A DNA stretch of 64,000 bases from Bacteroidia bacterium (lineage in GTDB: Bacteria; Bacteroidota; Bacteroidia; B-17B0; Aurantibacillaceae). Numbering within the stretch: the first letter of the stretch is position 1; each line of letters begins with the position of its first letter. The notes under the pieces were generated by a model, which saw only the letters and a program-made list of their open reading frames with translations, did not search any database and was not told the DNA's origin. Made by a program: the position numbers and the translations under genes. The stretch lies in contig BPGX01000009.1 in the NCBI GenBank assembly GCA_026003255.1, forward strand, positions 47,224-111,223. The letters are read 5' to 3'. This document shows positions 10,319-20,152 of this stretch, piece after piece.

Positions 10319-11231
10319 CAATAACCGAACAAGTCGCAAAAAATATAATTAGGAAATTATTAAAAGGAGAAGACTACAGAATAGAGGTAGTTACTTTAAT
10401 TAATGCTGAATTTTTGCAATTTGCGATAGATTTCTTTAAAAGAATCGTTGATGCAAAATTAAAAAGTCAAAATATAACCGTTGACTGGTATAAAAAAAGA
10501 ATTTCTTAATCCAGAATTACCAGCAAGAGATATTGCTATTAATGCCGGATTGAATAAAAAAACCATTCATAATATGTTTAATTCCTCTACAAAGGAGATA
10601 GTTATAGATGCATCAAATGAACATTATGACTCTTTGTATGAAACAATTAAAAATCTTGTGGAAACAGAACACGATCTTGATCTTACATTAACCATTAAAT
10701 TTAAAGGTGTAAGTGTTGATTTAAATGTAAGCGAGAGTTTGATAGTAATAAATACTCTTGCAGTAAAGCGAGCAGAGTTAAGGGGTGGTTTATGGAGTAC
10801 TGCTGGTAAAAGAGTAGAAAAACCACTTATGGAAACATTATGCAAATTGTATGATGTGCCTGAGAATAATTATGCTGTAAAAATTAAAAGGTAAAATCAT
10901 AAAAGATGTTGACTTTGAAAGAGAGGTTGACTTTTACTTAGTTGAAGGTAAAAACCAATACAAATGTGAAGTTAAATTAATGGGAAGGGGAAATCCGGAA
11001 AGCGCCGATGCTGTTATAGCAAGAGATAGCAAGGTATTTGTAGCGGATAAACTTTCAGAAACAAACAAGAGACAACTTGATAGCTTAGGTGTTGAGTGGG
11101 TTGAATTAAGAAGTAACGGCGGATTTCAAAGATTTGAAATCGTGCTTGATCATTTAAGAATTCCGCATGGCAAATTACCGCGAAACGTAGATCAAAGGTT
11201 GGAAATAATTTTAAATAAACTATTAAAATAA
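10315..11231 (+). pseudogene. Restriction endonuclease of the RM cassette (CfrBI-like), split into three reading frames
   Basis: ORFs 10315-10509, 10481-10894 and the frame opening after 10880 through 11231 abut in different frames at A-rich runs (~10493-10500; ~10881-10892). The last part reads KDVDFEREVDFYLVEGKNQYKCEVKLMGRGNPESADAVIARDSKVFVADKLSETNKRQLDSLGVEWVELR, a nuclease-like E-x-K region. CfrBI family assignment is from memory. Confidence 0.6.
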
Positions 11232-11300
11232 ACGGCACACTTTATGTTATGAACAAATATCCATTAATGAGATATCTTAATTAAATAAAAATTGAACCTA

Positions 11301-11470
11301 AATCACCACGAAAAAACATTTGAAGAGAATTTTGCTAATTTTAGCCCGATGAGACGCATGAGTTACAATCATGAAGTAGCACCGGCTTTAATTTATTTAT
11401 TGAGCGATGCTTCTTCTTATGTAACGGGCTTAAATCTGAAAGTAGATGGTGGATGGACGGTGTGATAAAA
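11301..11470 (+). repeat. Right copy of 170-bp imperfect direct repeat; SDR 3'-end remnant downstream of RM cassette
   Basis: HHEKTFEENFANFSPMRRMSYNHEVAPALIYLLSDASSYVTGLNLKVDGGWTV*; differences from left copy mostly synonymous. Confidence 0.95.
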
Positions 11471-11478
11471 AATATAAC

Positions 11479-11906
11479 ATGAGTTATTCCATAGAAAATT
11501 TTAATATTGCATTAAAACTAAGAATTGATTGGAGTGAACTGGATTATTTTGGTCATGTAAACAATGTTTCTTTTTTTAAATACATTCAGGCAGGTCGTGT
11601 GAATTATTGGGAAAAAATAGGATTGATTGAGTATTACAAACAACATAAAATTGGTCCCCATGTTGTATTCCTGTAAATGCACTTTCCTAAGAGAACTGCA
11701 TTATCCGGGAGACATACAGATTTTAAACAAAAACTTCCAAAGTTGGAAATACAAGTTTTGTGTTACATCATCTCATTACCAATAATCAAAAGGACATCGC
11801 CGCTGAAGCAGAAGATGTTGTTGTCATGTTTGATTTTAATAAAATGAATAAAATTCAAATACCAGATGAATTAAGAAAAAGTATTGAAAAAGTTGAATCA
11901 AAATAA
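11479..11906 (+). pseudogene. 4-hydroxybenzoyl-CoA thioesterase-like (hotdog) protein, frameshifted
   Basis: MSYSIENFNIALKLRIDWSELDYFGHVNNVSFFKYIQAGRVNYWEKIG... stops at 11676; homology-like text continues in other frames (CTFLRELHYPGDIQIL; NTSFVLHHLITNNQKDIAAEAEDVVVMFDFNKMNKIQIPDELRKSIEKVESK*). Confidence 0.7.
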
Positions 11907-11918
11907 AAATTCGCTTTA

Positions 11919-12972
11919 TGAAAGTTCTGGATTTCATTAAAAATCATAACAAAGATATTATCTCTACTCCCTATATTATTGCTGAAGCAGGTGTAAATCA
12001 CGAAGGTTCCATGGAACTGGCCAAACGCTTAATTGATGAAGCAGCCGAGGGGCGGAGCTCATGCCATCAAATTTCAATCGTATAAGGGCAGAAACGCTGG
12101 CATCTAAAAACAGTCCCTATTATTGGGACATTACCAAAGAACCTACACGTTCTCAGTATGAGTTGTTTAAGAAGTATGATAAATTCTGGAAGAAAGAATA
12201 TGAGGAATTAAAGACATATTGTGACAAAGCAGGCATTGAATTTATGAGTACACCTTTTGATATTGAATCAGCTACTTTTTTAAACGATTTAATGCCTGTA
12301 TTTAAAATTTCTTCTTCTGATATTACCAATTTTCAATTTATTGAATATCAATGTTCATTTGGTAAGCCCATTATTCTCTCTACGGGTGCTTCCTATTTAT
12401 GGGAAATACAAGAAGCAGTAGATATTATTGAAAAGCATGGTAATCCTTTGATACTGATGCATTGTGTATTGAACTATCCAACCCCTAACAAGAATGCTAA
12501 TCTTGGAATGATACAAGGACTTAAAAAACATTTTCCTCAACACATTATCGGATATAGCGATCATACGTTACCACAAAATATGGAAGTTATTCATACTGCC
12601 GTATTATTAGGTGCTACTGTCGTTGAGAAGCATTTTACACACGATAAAACTTTACCCGGCAACGATCATTACCATGCTATGGATAAAGAGGACTTGAAAG
12701 TATTCTGGGATAAGTGGAAATTTACGGAAGAATTGTTAGGTTCATTCAAAGTTACAGCTTTACCAGATGAAGAACCTGCACGGCTAAATGCCAGAAGAAG
12801 CTTAGTAGCAGCAAGAGATATACCAAAAGGAAAAATTATTGAAGAGAAAGATTTGACGTGGAAAAGACCTGCACATGGAATTAGTGCAAAATACTATAAG
12901 GACTTAATAGGTAAGAAAGTGTTAGTGGATATTAAAGAAGATGAGATATTGAAATGGAATATGATTGAATGA
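11919..12972 (+). CDS. NeuB/SpsE-like N-acetylneuraminate (nonulosonate) synthase with C-terminal SAF domain, N-terminal part frameshifted
   Basis: MKVLDFIKNHNKDIISTPYIIAEAGVNHEGSMELAKRLIDEAAE, then frame slips around 12050 and 12089 (expected GGAHAIKFQSYKAETLAS), then the long ORF FMSTPFDIESATFL..., MHCVLNYPTP, IGYSDHT, SAF domain ARRSLVAARDIPKG. Confidence 0.85.
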
Positions 12973-12991
12973 ATTATAAAATTATTACATT

Positions 12992-13678
12992 ATGAGAGAA
13001 TCTGAAATAACACGATATAAAAACACATTAAAAGATTTATTAGATTTAAATGTAGAGCATTATTGTGATTTAGGGCCTGGTAAAGGAGAAATTTGTATTG
13101 GGTTGCATAAAGCAGGAAAAAAGGTTTGTGCATTAGAAGCACCGTGGGACTTTGAGAATCGAACAGCATGGAAAAAAGAATATAATATAAATGTATATTC
13201 AGGAGATTTCTTCACATGCAATTTTAATGAAACTATTAAGGAGAAAGTAGAATGTTTTTCCTTGATACATTGCATTGCTCATTTAAGATTTCCTCCTCAT
13301 ATTGTTTTAAAGAATGCGTATAAAAAACTTGAAAAAAATGGTTATTTTTATTTATCCACTGTTAATGCTGGTTCTTTAGATAAAGTGATAAAACTTTTTA
13401 GGGGTGGGGCAATAACAGAGGAGGTTAAAGAATATGTGGATATGGGAGAAGAATATAGAAAGTATTGTAATCCAACAGGAAGATATATGATATGGGATAG
13501 CTGGATGCATGTAAAAGAATATAGAGATTTTGAATTAAAAAAGATTTTTGAAGATTGTGGGTATAAAGTTGTAATTTTAAAGCATAGAAACAACTTTAAG
13601 CATTGGAAAAATGAAATTCTTTGTAAAATTTGGCCACACTTAAGTGAGGAAATAATCATTGTTGGGCAAAAAGTATAA
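12992..13678 (+). CDS. Class I SAM-dependent methyltransferase
   Basis: HYCDLGPGKGEICIGLHKAGKKVCALEAP (motif I-like), LIHCIAHLRFPPHIVLKNAYKKLEKNGYFYLST. Confidence 0.75.
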   Translation: MRESEITRYKNTLKDLLDLNVEHYCDLGPGKGEICIGLHKAGKKVCALEAPWDFENRTAWKKEYNINVYSGDFFTCNFNETIKEKVECFSLIHCIAHLRFPPHIVLKNAYKKLEKNGYFYLSTVNAGSLDKVIKLFRGGAITEEVKEYVDMGEEYRKYCNPTGRYMIWDSWMHVKEYRDFELKKIFEDCGYKVVILKHRNNFKHWKNEILCKIWPHLSEEIIIVGQKV

Positions 13679-13682
13679 AATC

Positions 13683-14432
13683 TTACTTCTTATACACCGT
13701 TCTCATAAACTCTGACGAAAATACAAAATTATCAAGCGCTTCATTTCCACTATTTAATACACTTTCTTTTGTGCCTTTCCACTCCGCTCTTCCTTTATGT
13801 ATAAATAATATATTTTCACCTATTTCAATTACCGAATTCATATCGTGTGTGATTACAATTGTTGTCATATTAAATTCCTTGGTTAATTCATGAATTAATT
13901 CATCAATGACAATGGCTGTTTTAGGATCCAATCCTGAATTGGGCTCATCACAAAACAGATATTTTGGAAACGCTGCAATAGCTCTCGCTAAACCTGCTCG
14001 TTTTTTCATTCCACCACTCAGTTCAGCAGGATAAAGTTTATTTTTCCCTTCTAATTTTACTCGTTTTAAAACAAAATTTACTCGCTCTTTTTTCTCTTCT
14101 TCACTCATATTGGTAAACATATCCAGCGGAAATTGAACATTTTCTTCAAGTGTTAGCGAATCAAATAATGCTCCTGCCTGAAACAACATACCTAACTCTT
14201 TGCGAATTTCTTGTTTCGCCTGTGGAGACATCTGAATAAAATCTTTCCCTTCAAACAAAACTTGCCCACTATCCGGCTGATGAAGGCCAACCATTACTTT
14301 AAGTAAAGTTGTTTTCCCACAACCACTTTCGCCAATAATCAAGTTGGTTTTACCTTTTTCAAAAGTAAAACTAATGTCCTGAATGATTGTTCTTCCATCA
14401 AAACTTTTTGTTATGTTTTTTACTTCTATCAA
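13683..14432 (-). CDS. ABC transporter ATP-binding protein (MlaF/Mkl type)
   Basis: Walker A GESGCGKTT, LSGGMKKRAGLARAIA, Walker B YLFCDEPNSGLDP; overlaps MlaE-type permease. Confidence 0.92.
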   Translation of the reverse strand: MIEVKNITKSFDGRTIIQDISFTFEKGKTNLIIGESGCGKTTLLKVMVGLHQPDSGQVLFEGKDFIQMSPQAKQEIRKELGMLFQAGALFDSLTLEENVQFPLDMFTNMSEEEKKERVNFVLKRVKLEGKNKLYPAELSGGMKKRAGLARAIAAFPKYLFCDEPNSGLDPKTAIVIDELIHELTKEFNMTTIVITHDMNSVIEIGENILFIHKGRAEWKGTKESVLNSGNEALDNFVFSSEFMRTVYKK

Positions 14433-15169
14433 GTGAAAAAGATTTGCGTGATAATTAAATTAAAAATTAAAATCAATATACTTGAGATCACTACTGCTCT
14501 TGTGCTGGATTTACCGACTTCCAATGCCCCACCACGAGTATAATATCCATAGTATGCAGGTATGGAAGTAATAATAAAAGCAAACACAATTACTTTTGTA
14601 AATGCATACCATATTTTCCATGTCTCAAACATAAATTGAATACCAAAAATATATTCATAAGGGGTTACGGCATTTGAGGCAATACCCATTACATAGCCAC
14701 CTAATAAGCCCAAAAACATACTAATCGCAATCAAAAAAGGATTAATGAAGATGGCAGCAATAATTTTAGGCAATATCAAATAACATGCTGAGTTAACGCC
14801 CATAATCTCTAATGCATCAATTTGTTCTGTAATACGCATAGCACCAATTTCAGATGCAATGTTAGAACCTACTTTCCCTGCTAATATCAAACTTACAATC
14901 GTAGGGCTAAATTCTAACAATATGGATTCCCGCGTCGTAAAACCTACTGCATACAAGGGAACCCAAGGACTGGTAAATCCAAATGCTGCCTGTATGGTAA
15001 TAACTCCTCCCATAAACACCGAAATAATTGCTACAATTGGCAAGGATGTAATCCCAATTTGATGAATCTCTTTGATAATCTGCTTTCTATACACTTTCCA
15101 ATTCTCGGGCTTCCGAAATACCTTGCCCATCAAAAGCGCATATTCACCCAGTTGAAATAATAGATTCAT
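14429..15169 (-). CDS. MlaE family ABC transporter permease
   Basis: FTTRESILLEFSPTIVSLILAGKVGSNIASEIGAMRITEQIDALEIMGVN is diagnostic of MlaE/DUF140. Confidence 0.93.
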   Translation of the reverse strand: MNLLFQLGEYALLMGKVFRKPENWKVYRKQIIKEIHQIGITSLPIVAIISVFMGGVITIQAAFGFTSPWVPLYAVGFTTRESILLEFSPTIVSLILAGKVGSNIASEIGAMRITEQIDALEIMGVNSACYLILPKIIAAIFINPFLIAISMFLGLLGGYVMGIASNAVTPYEYIFGIQFMFETWKIWYAFTKVIVFAFIITSIPAYYGYYTRGGALEVGKSSTRAVVISSILILIFNLIITQIFFT

Positions 15170-15213
15170 CCTGAATATTTATCTTTAATTTTGCAGCAAA
15201 AATACGTTTTTCT

Positions 15214-15345
15214 ATGAACATTCGTCATTTTGTTTATCTAATTCTATTGTTACTTTTTTCTTTATGTATAACAAGTTGTTCTACCAAGAAAAAGTATCAT
15301 AATAAGAATAAAGGTTGCGATTGTCCTACTTTTGGGAAACATTAA
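15214..15345 (+). CDS. Small (43 aa) predicted lipoprotein, MNIRHFVYLILLLLFSLCITSCSTKKKYHNKNKGCDCPTFGKH
   Basis: ATG at 15214, stop TAA 15343-15345; hydrophobic leader + lipobox ITSC; C-terminal CDCPTFGKH. Below the ORF-track length cutoff. Confidence 0.7.
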   Translation: MNIRHFVYLILLLLFSLCITSCSTKKKYHNKNKGCDCPTFGKH

Positions 15346-16503
15346 TTATTTCCCTTTTGAGTTGTATCCAAAGCTTATACCAATACGATGTCCATTTGGG
15401 GAAGGAACAAAAAACAAATTAATAGGTATGTTGAGTTTGCCGGAACGAAATGTTTTACCAATTGCAATCACTACTCCTGTTACCAAACGCAGGTCGCCGC
15501 GACTGTCCATTCTTTCTTTTTTTTCGAAAGGAAATGGTTCATTCGGATTCGGATGTTTTTGTTGCCAGTCAGAATATAATCTCCAGACGTTTAAGGAATC
15601 ATAATATCCTGTAGCATACTTAGCTACTGAAAACGTTGGTCCAACGCCCAATTCCCAGCCATTGATGTTATGTCTTAATCCATTCATTATCGTTAAACTT
15701 GGAAAAAAACTACTCTGGTCTAATCCGGTGATTTGCGGGACAATTTCAAATAATGCCTGCCATTTACCTGCTGTGAAATATTGTATTTCAAACTGATAAC
15801 CAAACTGATACATCAATGGATAAACGCCATATCCACCCTGTTCTTTGGGCATATTTAGAATTTTCCCTGTTTCTCCCATAAAATAAATACCACCCATTCT
15901 TGGACCATCTAATCTAAGCCGTGTAGTATTAGGATTAGTAATTTCATTATCTATGACATCTACTTTTTGTAATCTGTTTAGAACAATTTCATCAACGGGT
16001 TGATTGAACAATTTAGCAATTGTAATACTTATCATTCGTGTCATTTCTTCTTTAATGGGCAAGAATTCAATCACCTGTGTTTTTTCACTACTTTTCGTTT
16101 TGACATTGATTAATCTAAACGAGCATACAATTTTGTTTCCAAAATTTTTCACACTTCCACCTAACACTTTATCTACACCTAATTTTTCACCAATGTTTAA
16201 TAAGCATAAATTTCCATAGCAATTTTCTAAGTTTAATCCTTTTTGTTGTGCAAGATAAAGAGCATCGTTGCGGTCAATGATGTCAAACTGATTGGTTTTT
16301 TCCAATTCAATTTTTGCGATTTCACCAATGATATTCCCCGACTGAAGAGTGGACTCATTGGTTTCATAATCTAGAACCAGAATTTTTTCCTTGGTGGATG
16401 TTGATTCGGCTACATTATTTTGGGCATTGCAGAAATTAATAGATGTGTTTATCATCAGAATGCCCATTGTTGTTGTCATTGTTTTTTGAATAATTTTTTT
16501 CAT
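15346..16503 (-). CDS. Secreted/outer-membrane-associated protein with CsgG/FlgT-like N-terminal domain
   Basis: Signal peptide; KILVLDYETN...IGEIAKIELEKTNQFDIIDRNDALYLAQQKGL...GEKLGVDKVLGGSVKNFGNKIVCSFRLINVKT resembles CsgG-type folds; beta-rich C-terminal region. Confidence 0.55.
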   Translation of the reverse strand: MKKIIQKTMTTTMGILMINTSINFCNAQNNVAESTSTKEKILVLDYETNESTLQSGNIIGEIAKIELEKTNQFDIIDRNDALYLAQQKGLNLENCYGNLCLLNIGEKLGVDKVLGGSVKNFGNKIVCSFRLINVKTKSSEKTQVIEFLPIKEEMTRMISITIAKLFNQPVDEIVLNRLQKVDVIDNEITNPNTTRLRLDGPRMGGIYFMGETGKILNMPKEQGGYGVYPLMYQFGYQFEIQYFTAGKWQALFEIVPQITGLDQSSFFPSLTIMNGLRHNINGWELGVGPTFSVAKYATGYYDSLNVWRLYSDWQQKHPNPNEPFPFEKKERMDSRGDLRLVTGVVIAIGKTFRSGKLNIPINLFFVPSPNGHRIGISFGYNSKGK

Positions 16504-16692
16504 AGTGGTAAGTTTTATATCACAAAGGTAGTGGTGTTATATGCGAAAAAATTATTGAAAATAACAATTTAAAAAATATTAGTTGCAAAAAATATAATCA
16601 ATTTATGTAAAAACAATAGAAATTTTTATTTGAATTTTGAAAATTCATTCAGATATTTATTATTTTTGTGAAAAACAATAAAAATTAAATTT

Positions 16693-17808
16693 ATGAATAA
16701 TAATAAACACAAAATTAAATCAAAACAAAAAAGCGTAGATAATAAAAAACGCAAGATTAAAATTGTTAAGAAATTAAATTCTACAAAACGAACTAAAAAG
16801 GTTAAAATTTACAACTTACCTAAACAAAAACTATTTCTTGAAAAAGTGAAACAAGTATTACCCCCTTATCTCAATCTTTCTGGCTTGTTGATGGAAGTAT
16901 TGAACATTAGTAGTGATGCTGCATACAGAAGAATTCGTTGTGAAACAGAAATGAGCATTGATGAGGTAATACGTATATGTGAGTATCTCAATCTTTCTTT
17001 AGATGGATTATTAATACTAGGTTCTGAAATGGCTACCTTTAAATACATTTCAATAACCAATAATACTGAAAAATTTGATGTTTATTTGAAAAATATCCTA
17101 AATAACTTAGATTATTTGATACCACAAAATGATGTGATGCTCTATTATGCAGCAGAAGAAATACCCATATTTGAAACCTTGTTTAATGAGCATCTGGTGT
17201 CTTTTAAGATGTATTATTGGATGCGCAATATTTTGAGCATTCAAGAATTGCAGCACCATAAATTTGATTTTGAAATTATTCCTGAACATTTAATGAAAAT
17301 CGGTAATAACATCTACAAAAAGTACAAACAAATACCTAGTACTGAAATTTGGACAAATGAAACGATACTTACTTTCATAAAACAAATAGAGTTTTGTTTA
17401 GAAACAGGATTATTCAAAAGGAAAGAAGATGCTTTGAAAATCATTGATGCACACTTTGAAATGATTGATGAATTAAGGCGTATGGCAGAAATGTCCTTCA
17501 AGCCCAATTTACCAAATATCCCTTTTCACCTTTATCGTTGTGATGTGATGATTGGAACAAATTGCATTGTAGTTGAGAAAAACCAAAAACCCATACTTTC
17601 TTTTATTTCTTTTAATACATTGAATTCATTGTCTACGTCTAATGAAATCTTCTGTCGTGAAGCCAATTTGTGGGTAAAAAACTTGATAAAAAAATCAACA
17701 CTTTTGAGTGGAACCTCTGAAAAAGAACGATTTAAGTTTTTTAATGAAATGATAAAAAAATCTGAATATATTCGCCAAAAGGCAATTGATGCTGTTTATT
17801 TTGAATAA
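16693..17808 (+). CDS. Helix-turn-helix (XRE-like) DNA-binding protein with basic N-terminal tail
   Basis: LSGLLMEVLNISSDAAYRRIRCETEMSIDEVIRICEYLNLSLDGLL resembles HTH; Lys-rich first ~50 aa. Confidence 0.55.
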   Translation: MNNNKHKIKSKQKSVDNKKRKIKIVKKLNSTKRTKKVKIYNLPKQKLFLEKVKQVLPPYLNLSGLLMEVLNISSDAAYRRIRCETEMSIDEVIRICEYLNLSLDGLLILGSEMATFKYISITNNTEKFDVYLKNILNNLDYLIPQNDVMLYYAAEEIPIFETLFNEHLVSFKMYYWMRNILSIQELQHHKFDFEIIPEHLMKIGNNIYKKYKQIPSTEIWTNETILTFIKQIEFCLETGLFKRKEDALKIIDAHFEMIDELRRMAEMSFKPNLPNIPFHLYRCDVMIGTNCIVVEKNQKPILSFISFNTLNSLSTSNEIFCREANLWVKNLIKKSTLLSGTSEKERFKFFNEMIKKSEYIRQKAIDAVYFE

Positions 17809-18120
17809 TTCATAAAAAATTAATATTGTATATTTTCTCTTATAATTAATTTTTTTGAACACACCTAAAAACACAATAGAACAAAGATACCACAGATTGA
17901 AACAGATTTCCATAGATTATTTTTGAATGATTATTATTTGATAGTGTAGTTGAAAATTTGATAATTCTTATTGACAATAAACAAATGCTATGTTTGAATC
18001 TTATTCCGCTAATGGGAGAAGTTTTTAAATATCCAAATCTTCTCTAAATGATTAAATTTAATTAATAAATTTTTTGCTGCTATTTTGTGTGAAAAATTTC
18101 TTGCATATTTGCCAATCAAT

Positions 18121-19476
18121 ATGAATAAAGTAGTTTACATAAACATTTTTTTTTGTATCTTAGTCATTTTATCCTCGTGTAAAAAAAATAAGAATAAGTA
18201 TTTGATTGATAACACCTTGCCTGAGTCCGATATACCTTATGCTTCTTATGTAGATACTTTCTCTGTTTTATTAAAAACAGAACGAATTGATAGCATTCGC
18301 ATCTATAATGATGGATTTAAGTATTTAGGTTCTAATCAAGACCCTGTTTTTGGAAGAACAGATGTAGAACTTTTTACACATTTCTCATTACCTAATAATA
18401 TCACCAATGTAGCATTCCCATCGGATGTAGTTGTCGATTCTGCTAAAATTATTTTGGTCTTTACTGAAAATTTTGTGGGAGATACTACCACACCATTGCA
18501 CTATCAAACTTATTTATTGACTGAATCAATGGATGCTACACAAACATATTATAGTAATAAAACCTTTCAGTATAATCCTATTCCCTTATCCGATATTGTT
18601 ACAAAACCTGTTAAGTTTAATGGCTTCAAGGTTATTCAGATACCAGTTTACAAAGGTTTTGCACAAAGTATCATTTCTAATTCTCAATATTTAGTTGATA
18701 ATACTACTTTTCAAGCCACTTACAAAGGGTTTTATATTACTACTAAAAACTCTGCTTTAAATCCATCCAATAAACAGGGCGCTTTGATGAAAGTGGATTT
18801 ATCAAATAATGTTTCTGGTTTTTATGTTTATTATCATACTGGTAATCCACCTGCTTTAAAAGAATCAAAAGTGTATCAATTTTCATTCAATAATTCGGCA
18901 ACAGTGCGAACCAATCATATTATCTACGATTATGCTTCTGGAAGCAATGTCTATCTATATAATCAATTAAATGGAAATGCAAACTCTGCAGCACAAAATG
19001 TATTTGTAAAAGGATTGAACGGAACGAGAGTTTTTGTAGATTTTCCATTTCTCAAGAATCTCAATACACTGCTCAATTATTCTATTAATCGTGCAGAATT
19101 TGAGATTAAAGTGGATGATTCTTATTCTTCAAGTATTGGTTTATACAATCCGCCTGTTGCAATGTCTTTACTGGCGTTGGATAGTGCAGGAAATGAAATT
19201 TTTACAATTGACCAATACAATTCATCTTACTCATTTGTAAGTTATGATGGTCAATATAATTCTACTACCAAGTCCTATCGTTTTAATATATCTCGTTATT
19301 TACAACACGTTCTTACTGGAAAAATAAAACACTACGGAATGGTTTTAGTTGCCACTGACCCTAATGTTACTTTAACAGCTAGAAAAGATTTTTTTGCATC
19401 ACGAGTAATTTTAGGGGGGTATAATCATTCTACTTTAAAGCCAAAGTTAAAATTGTCTATTACCAGTATTCCATAA
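18121..19476 (+). CDS. DUF4270-like lipoprotein
   Basis: Lipobox VILSSCKKNKNKY; extended beta-rich protein with DSIRIYNDGFKYLGSNQDPVFGRTDVELFTHFSLP.. typical of DUF4270. ORF opens at 18085; ATG at 18121 fits the signal peptide. Confidence 0.6.
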   Translation: MNKVVYINIFFCILVILSSCKKNKNKYLIDNTLPESDIPYASYVDTFSVLLKTERIDSIRIYNDGFKYLGSNQDPVFGRTDVELFTHFSLPNNITNVAFPSDVVVDSAKIILVFTENFVGDTTTPLHYQTYLLTESMDATQTYYSNKTFQYNPIPLSDIVTKPVKFNGFKVIQIPVYKGFAQSIISNSQYLVDNTTFQATYKGFYITTKNSALNPSNKQGALMKVDLSNNVSGFYVYYHTGNPPALKESKVYQFSFNNSATVRTNHIIYDYASGSNVYLYNQLNGNANSAAQNVFVKGLNGTRVFVDFPFLKNLNTLLNYSINRAEFEIKVDDSYSSSIGLYNPPVAMSLLALDSAGNEIFTIDQYNSSYSFVSYDGQYNSTTKSYRFNISRYLQHVLTGKIKHYGMVLVATDPNVTLTARKDFFASRVILGGYNHSTLKPKLKLSITSIP

Positions 19477-19482
19477 AGTGCA

Positions 19483-19514
19483 TTTTGTCATATTAAAAAA
19501 TCTTTGTAACTTTG
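19483..19514 (+). promoter_or_regulatory. Bacteroidetes-type promoter TTTTG-N19-TAACTTTG upstream of yqgE
   Basis: TTTTG 19483-19487, 19-nt spacer, TAACTTTG 19507-19514; ATG 19556. Confidence 0.65.
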
Positions 19515-19555
19515 GCATAAAATTTGCCCATTACTATTAAAAAGTATAAATAAAC

Positions 19556-20152
19556 ATGATATTTAAGGAGAACTCACTTTCTCTGGATTTTACTAATTAT
19601 CGAGCAAAGCGAGGAAGTTTACTGATTGCTGAACCCTTTATGAAAGATGGGTTCTTTAAACGTTCTGTTGTTTTATTGGCAATACACAATGACAAAGAGG
19701 GTTCATTAGGATTTATAGTTAATAAGCCCATTAAGAATGTATCGCTGGCCGATGTGGTAAAAATTTTTGAAAATGCTAAAGATTGGCCGATTTTCTTTGG
19801 AGGTCCAGTGCAAACCTCTTCCTTATTTTACATACATACGCTTGGTGACATTGTAGAAGATAGCAAAAAAGTGGCAGATGGAATTTATTTTGGAGGTAAT
19901 TTTGAAACGATTGAAAAATTAGTCAGAAATGATGAAGCCAGTCCGAATGAGATAAAATTTTTCCTTGGATACTCAGGATGGGGAGAAAATCAATTAGATG
20001 ATGAAATTTTGAATAATTCGTGGCTCACTATACCAGCTTCTCAAAAACTTGTGTTTGGAAAATGTGTGGAAAATAAATGCTGGCAAAAAGCAGTTCTGCA
20101 AACACCACACTTTTATGTTGCTCATTTCCCTGAACAGCCTCATCTCAACTAA
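19556..20152 (+). CDS. YqgE/AlgH family protein
   Basis: GSLLIAEPFMKDGFFKRSVVLLAIHNDKEGSLGFIVNKP, FFGGPVQTSSLFYIHT, FLGYSGWGENQLDDEI. Confidence 0.93.
   Translation: MIFKENSLSLDFTNYRAKRGSLLIAEPFMKDGFFKRSVVLLAIHNDKEGSLGFIVNKPIKNVSLADVVKIFENAKDWPIFFGGPVQTSSLFYIHTLGDIVEDSKKVADGIYFGGNFETIEKLVRNDEASPNEIKFFLGYSGWGENQLDDEILNNSWLTIPASQKLVFGKCVENKCWQKAVLQTPHFYVAHFPEQPHLN

Noticed and set aside
10481-10510. Programmed ribosomal frameshift in the restriction gene
   Set aside because: The A-run could support slippage, but a second unrelated break at ~10885 and many indels nearby make decay or sequence error more likely.
11446-11478. Start of the hotdog ORF at 11446 (MVDGRCDKKYN)
   Set aside because: That stretch is the SDR remnant read out of frame; the plausible start is ATG 11479.
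17870-17925. Cacagatt-type repeat (ataccacagattgaaacagatttccatagatt) as a mobile element
   Set aside because: Resembles common short decayed repeats; a weak partner at 60290 is too short to support a call.
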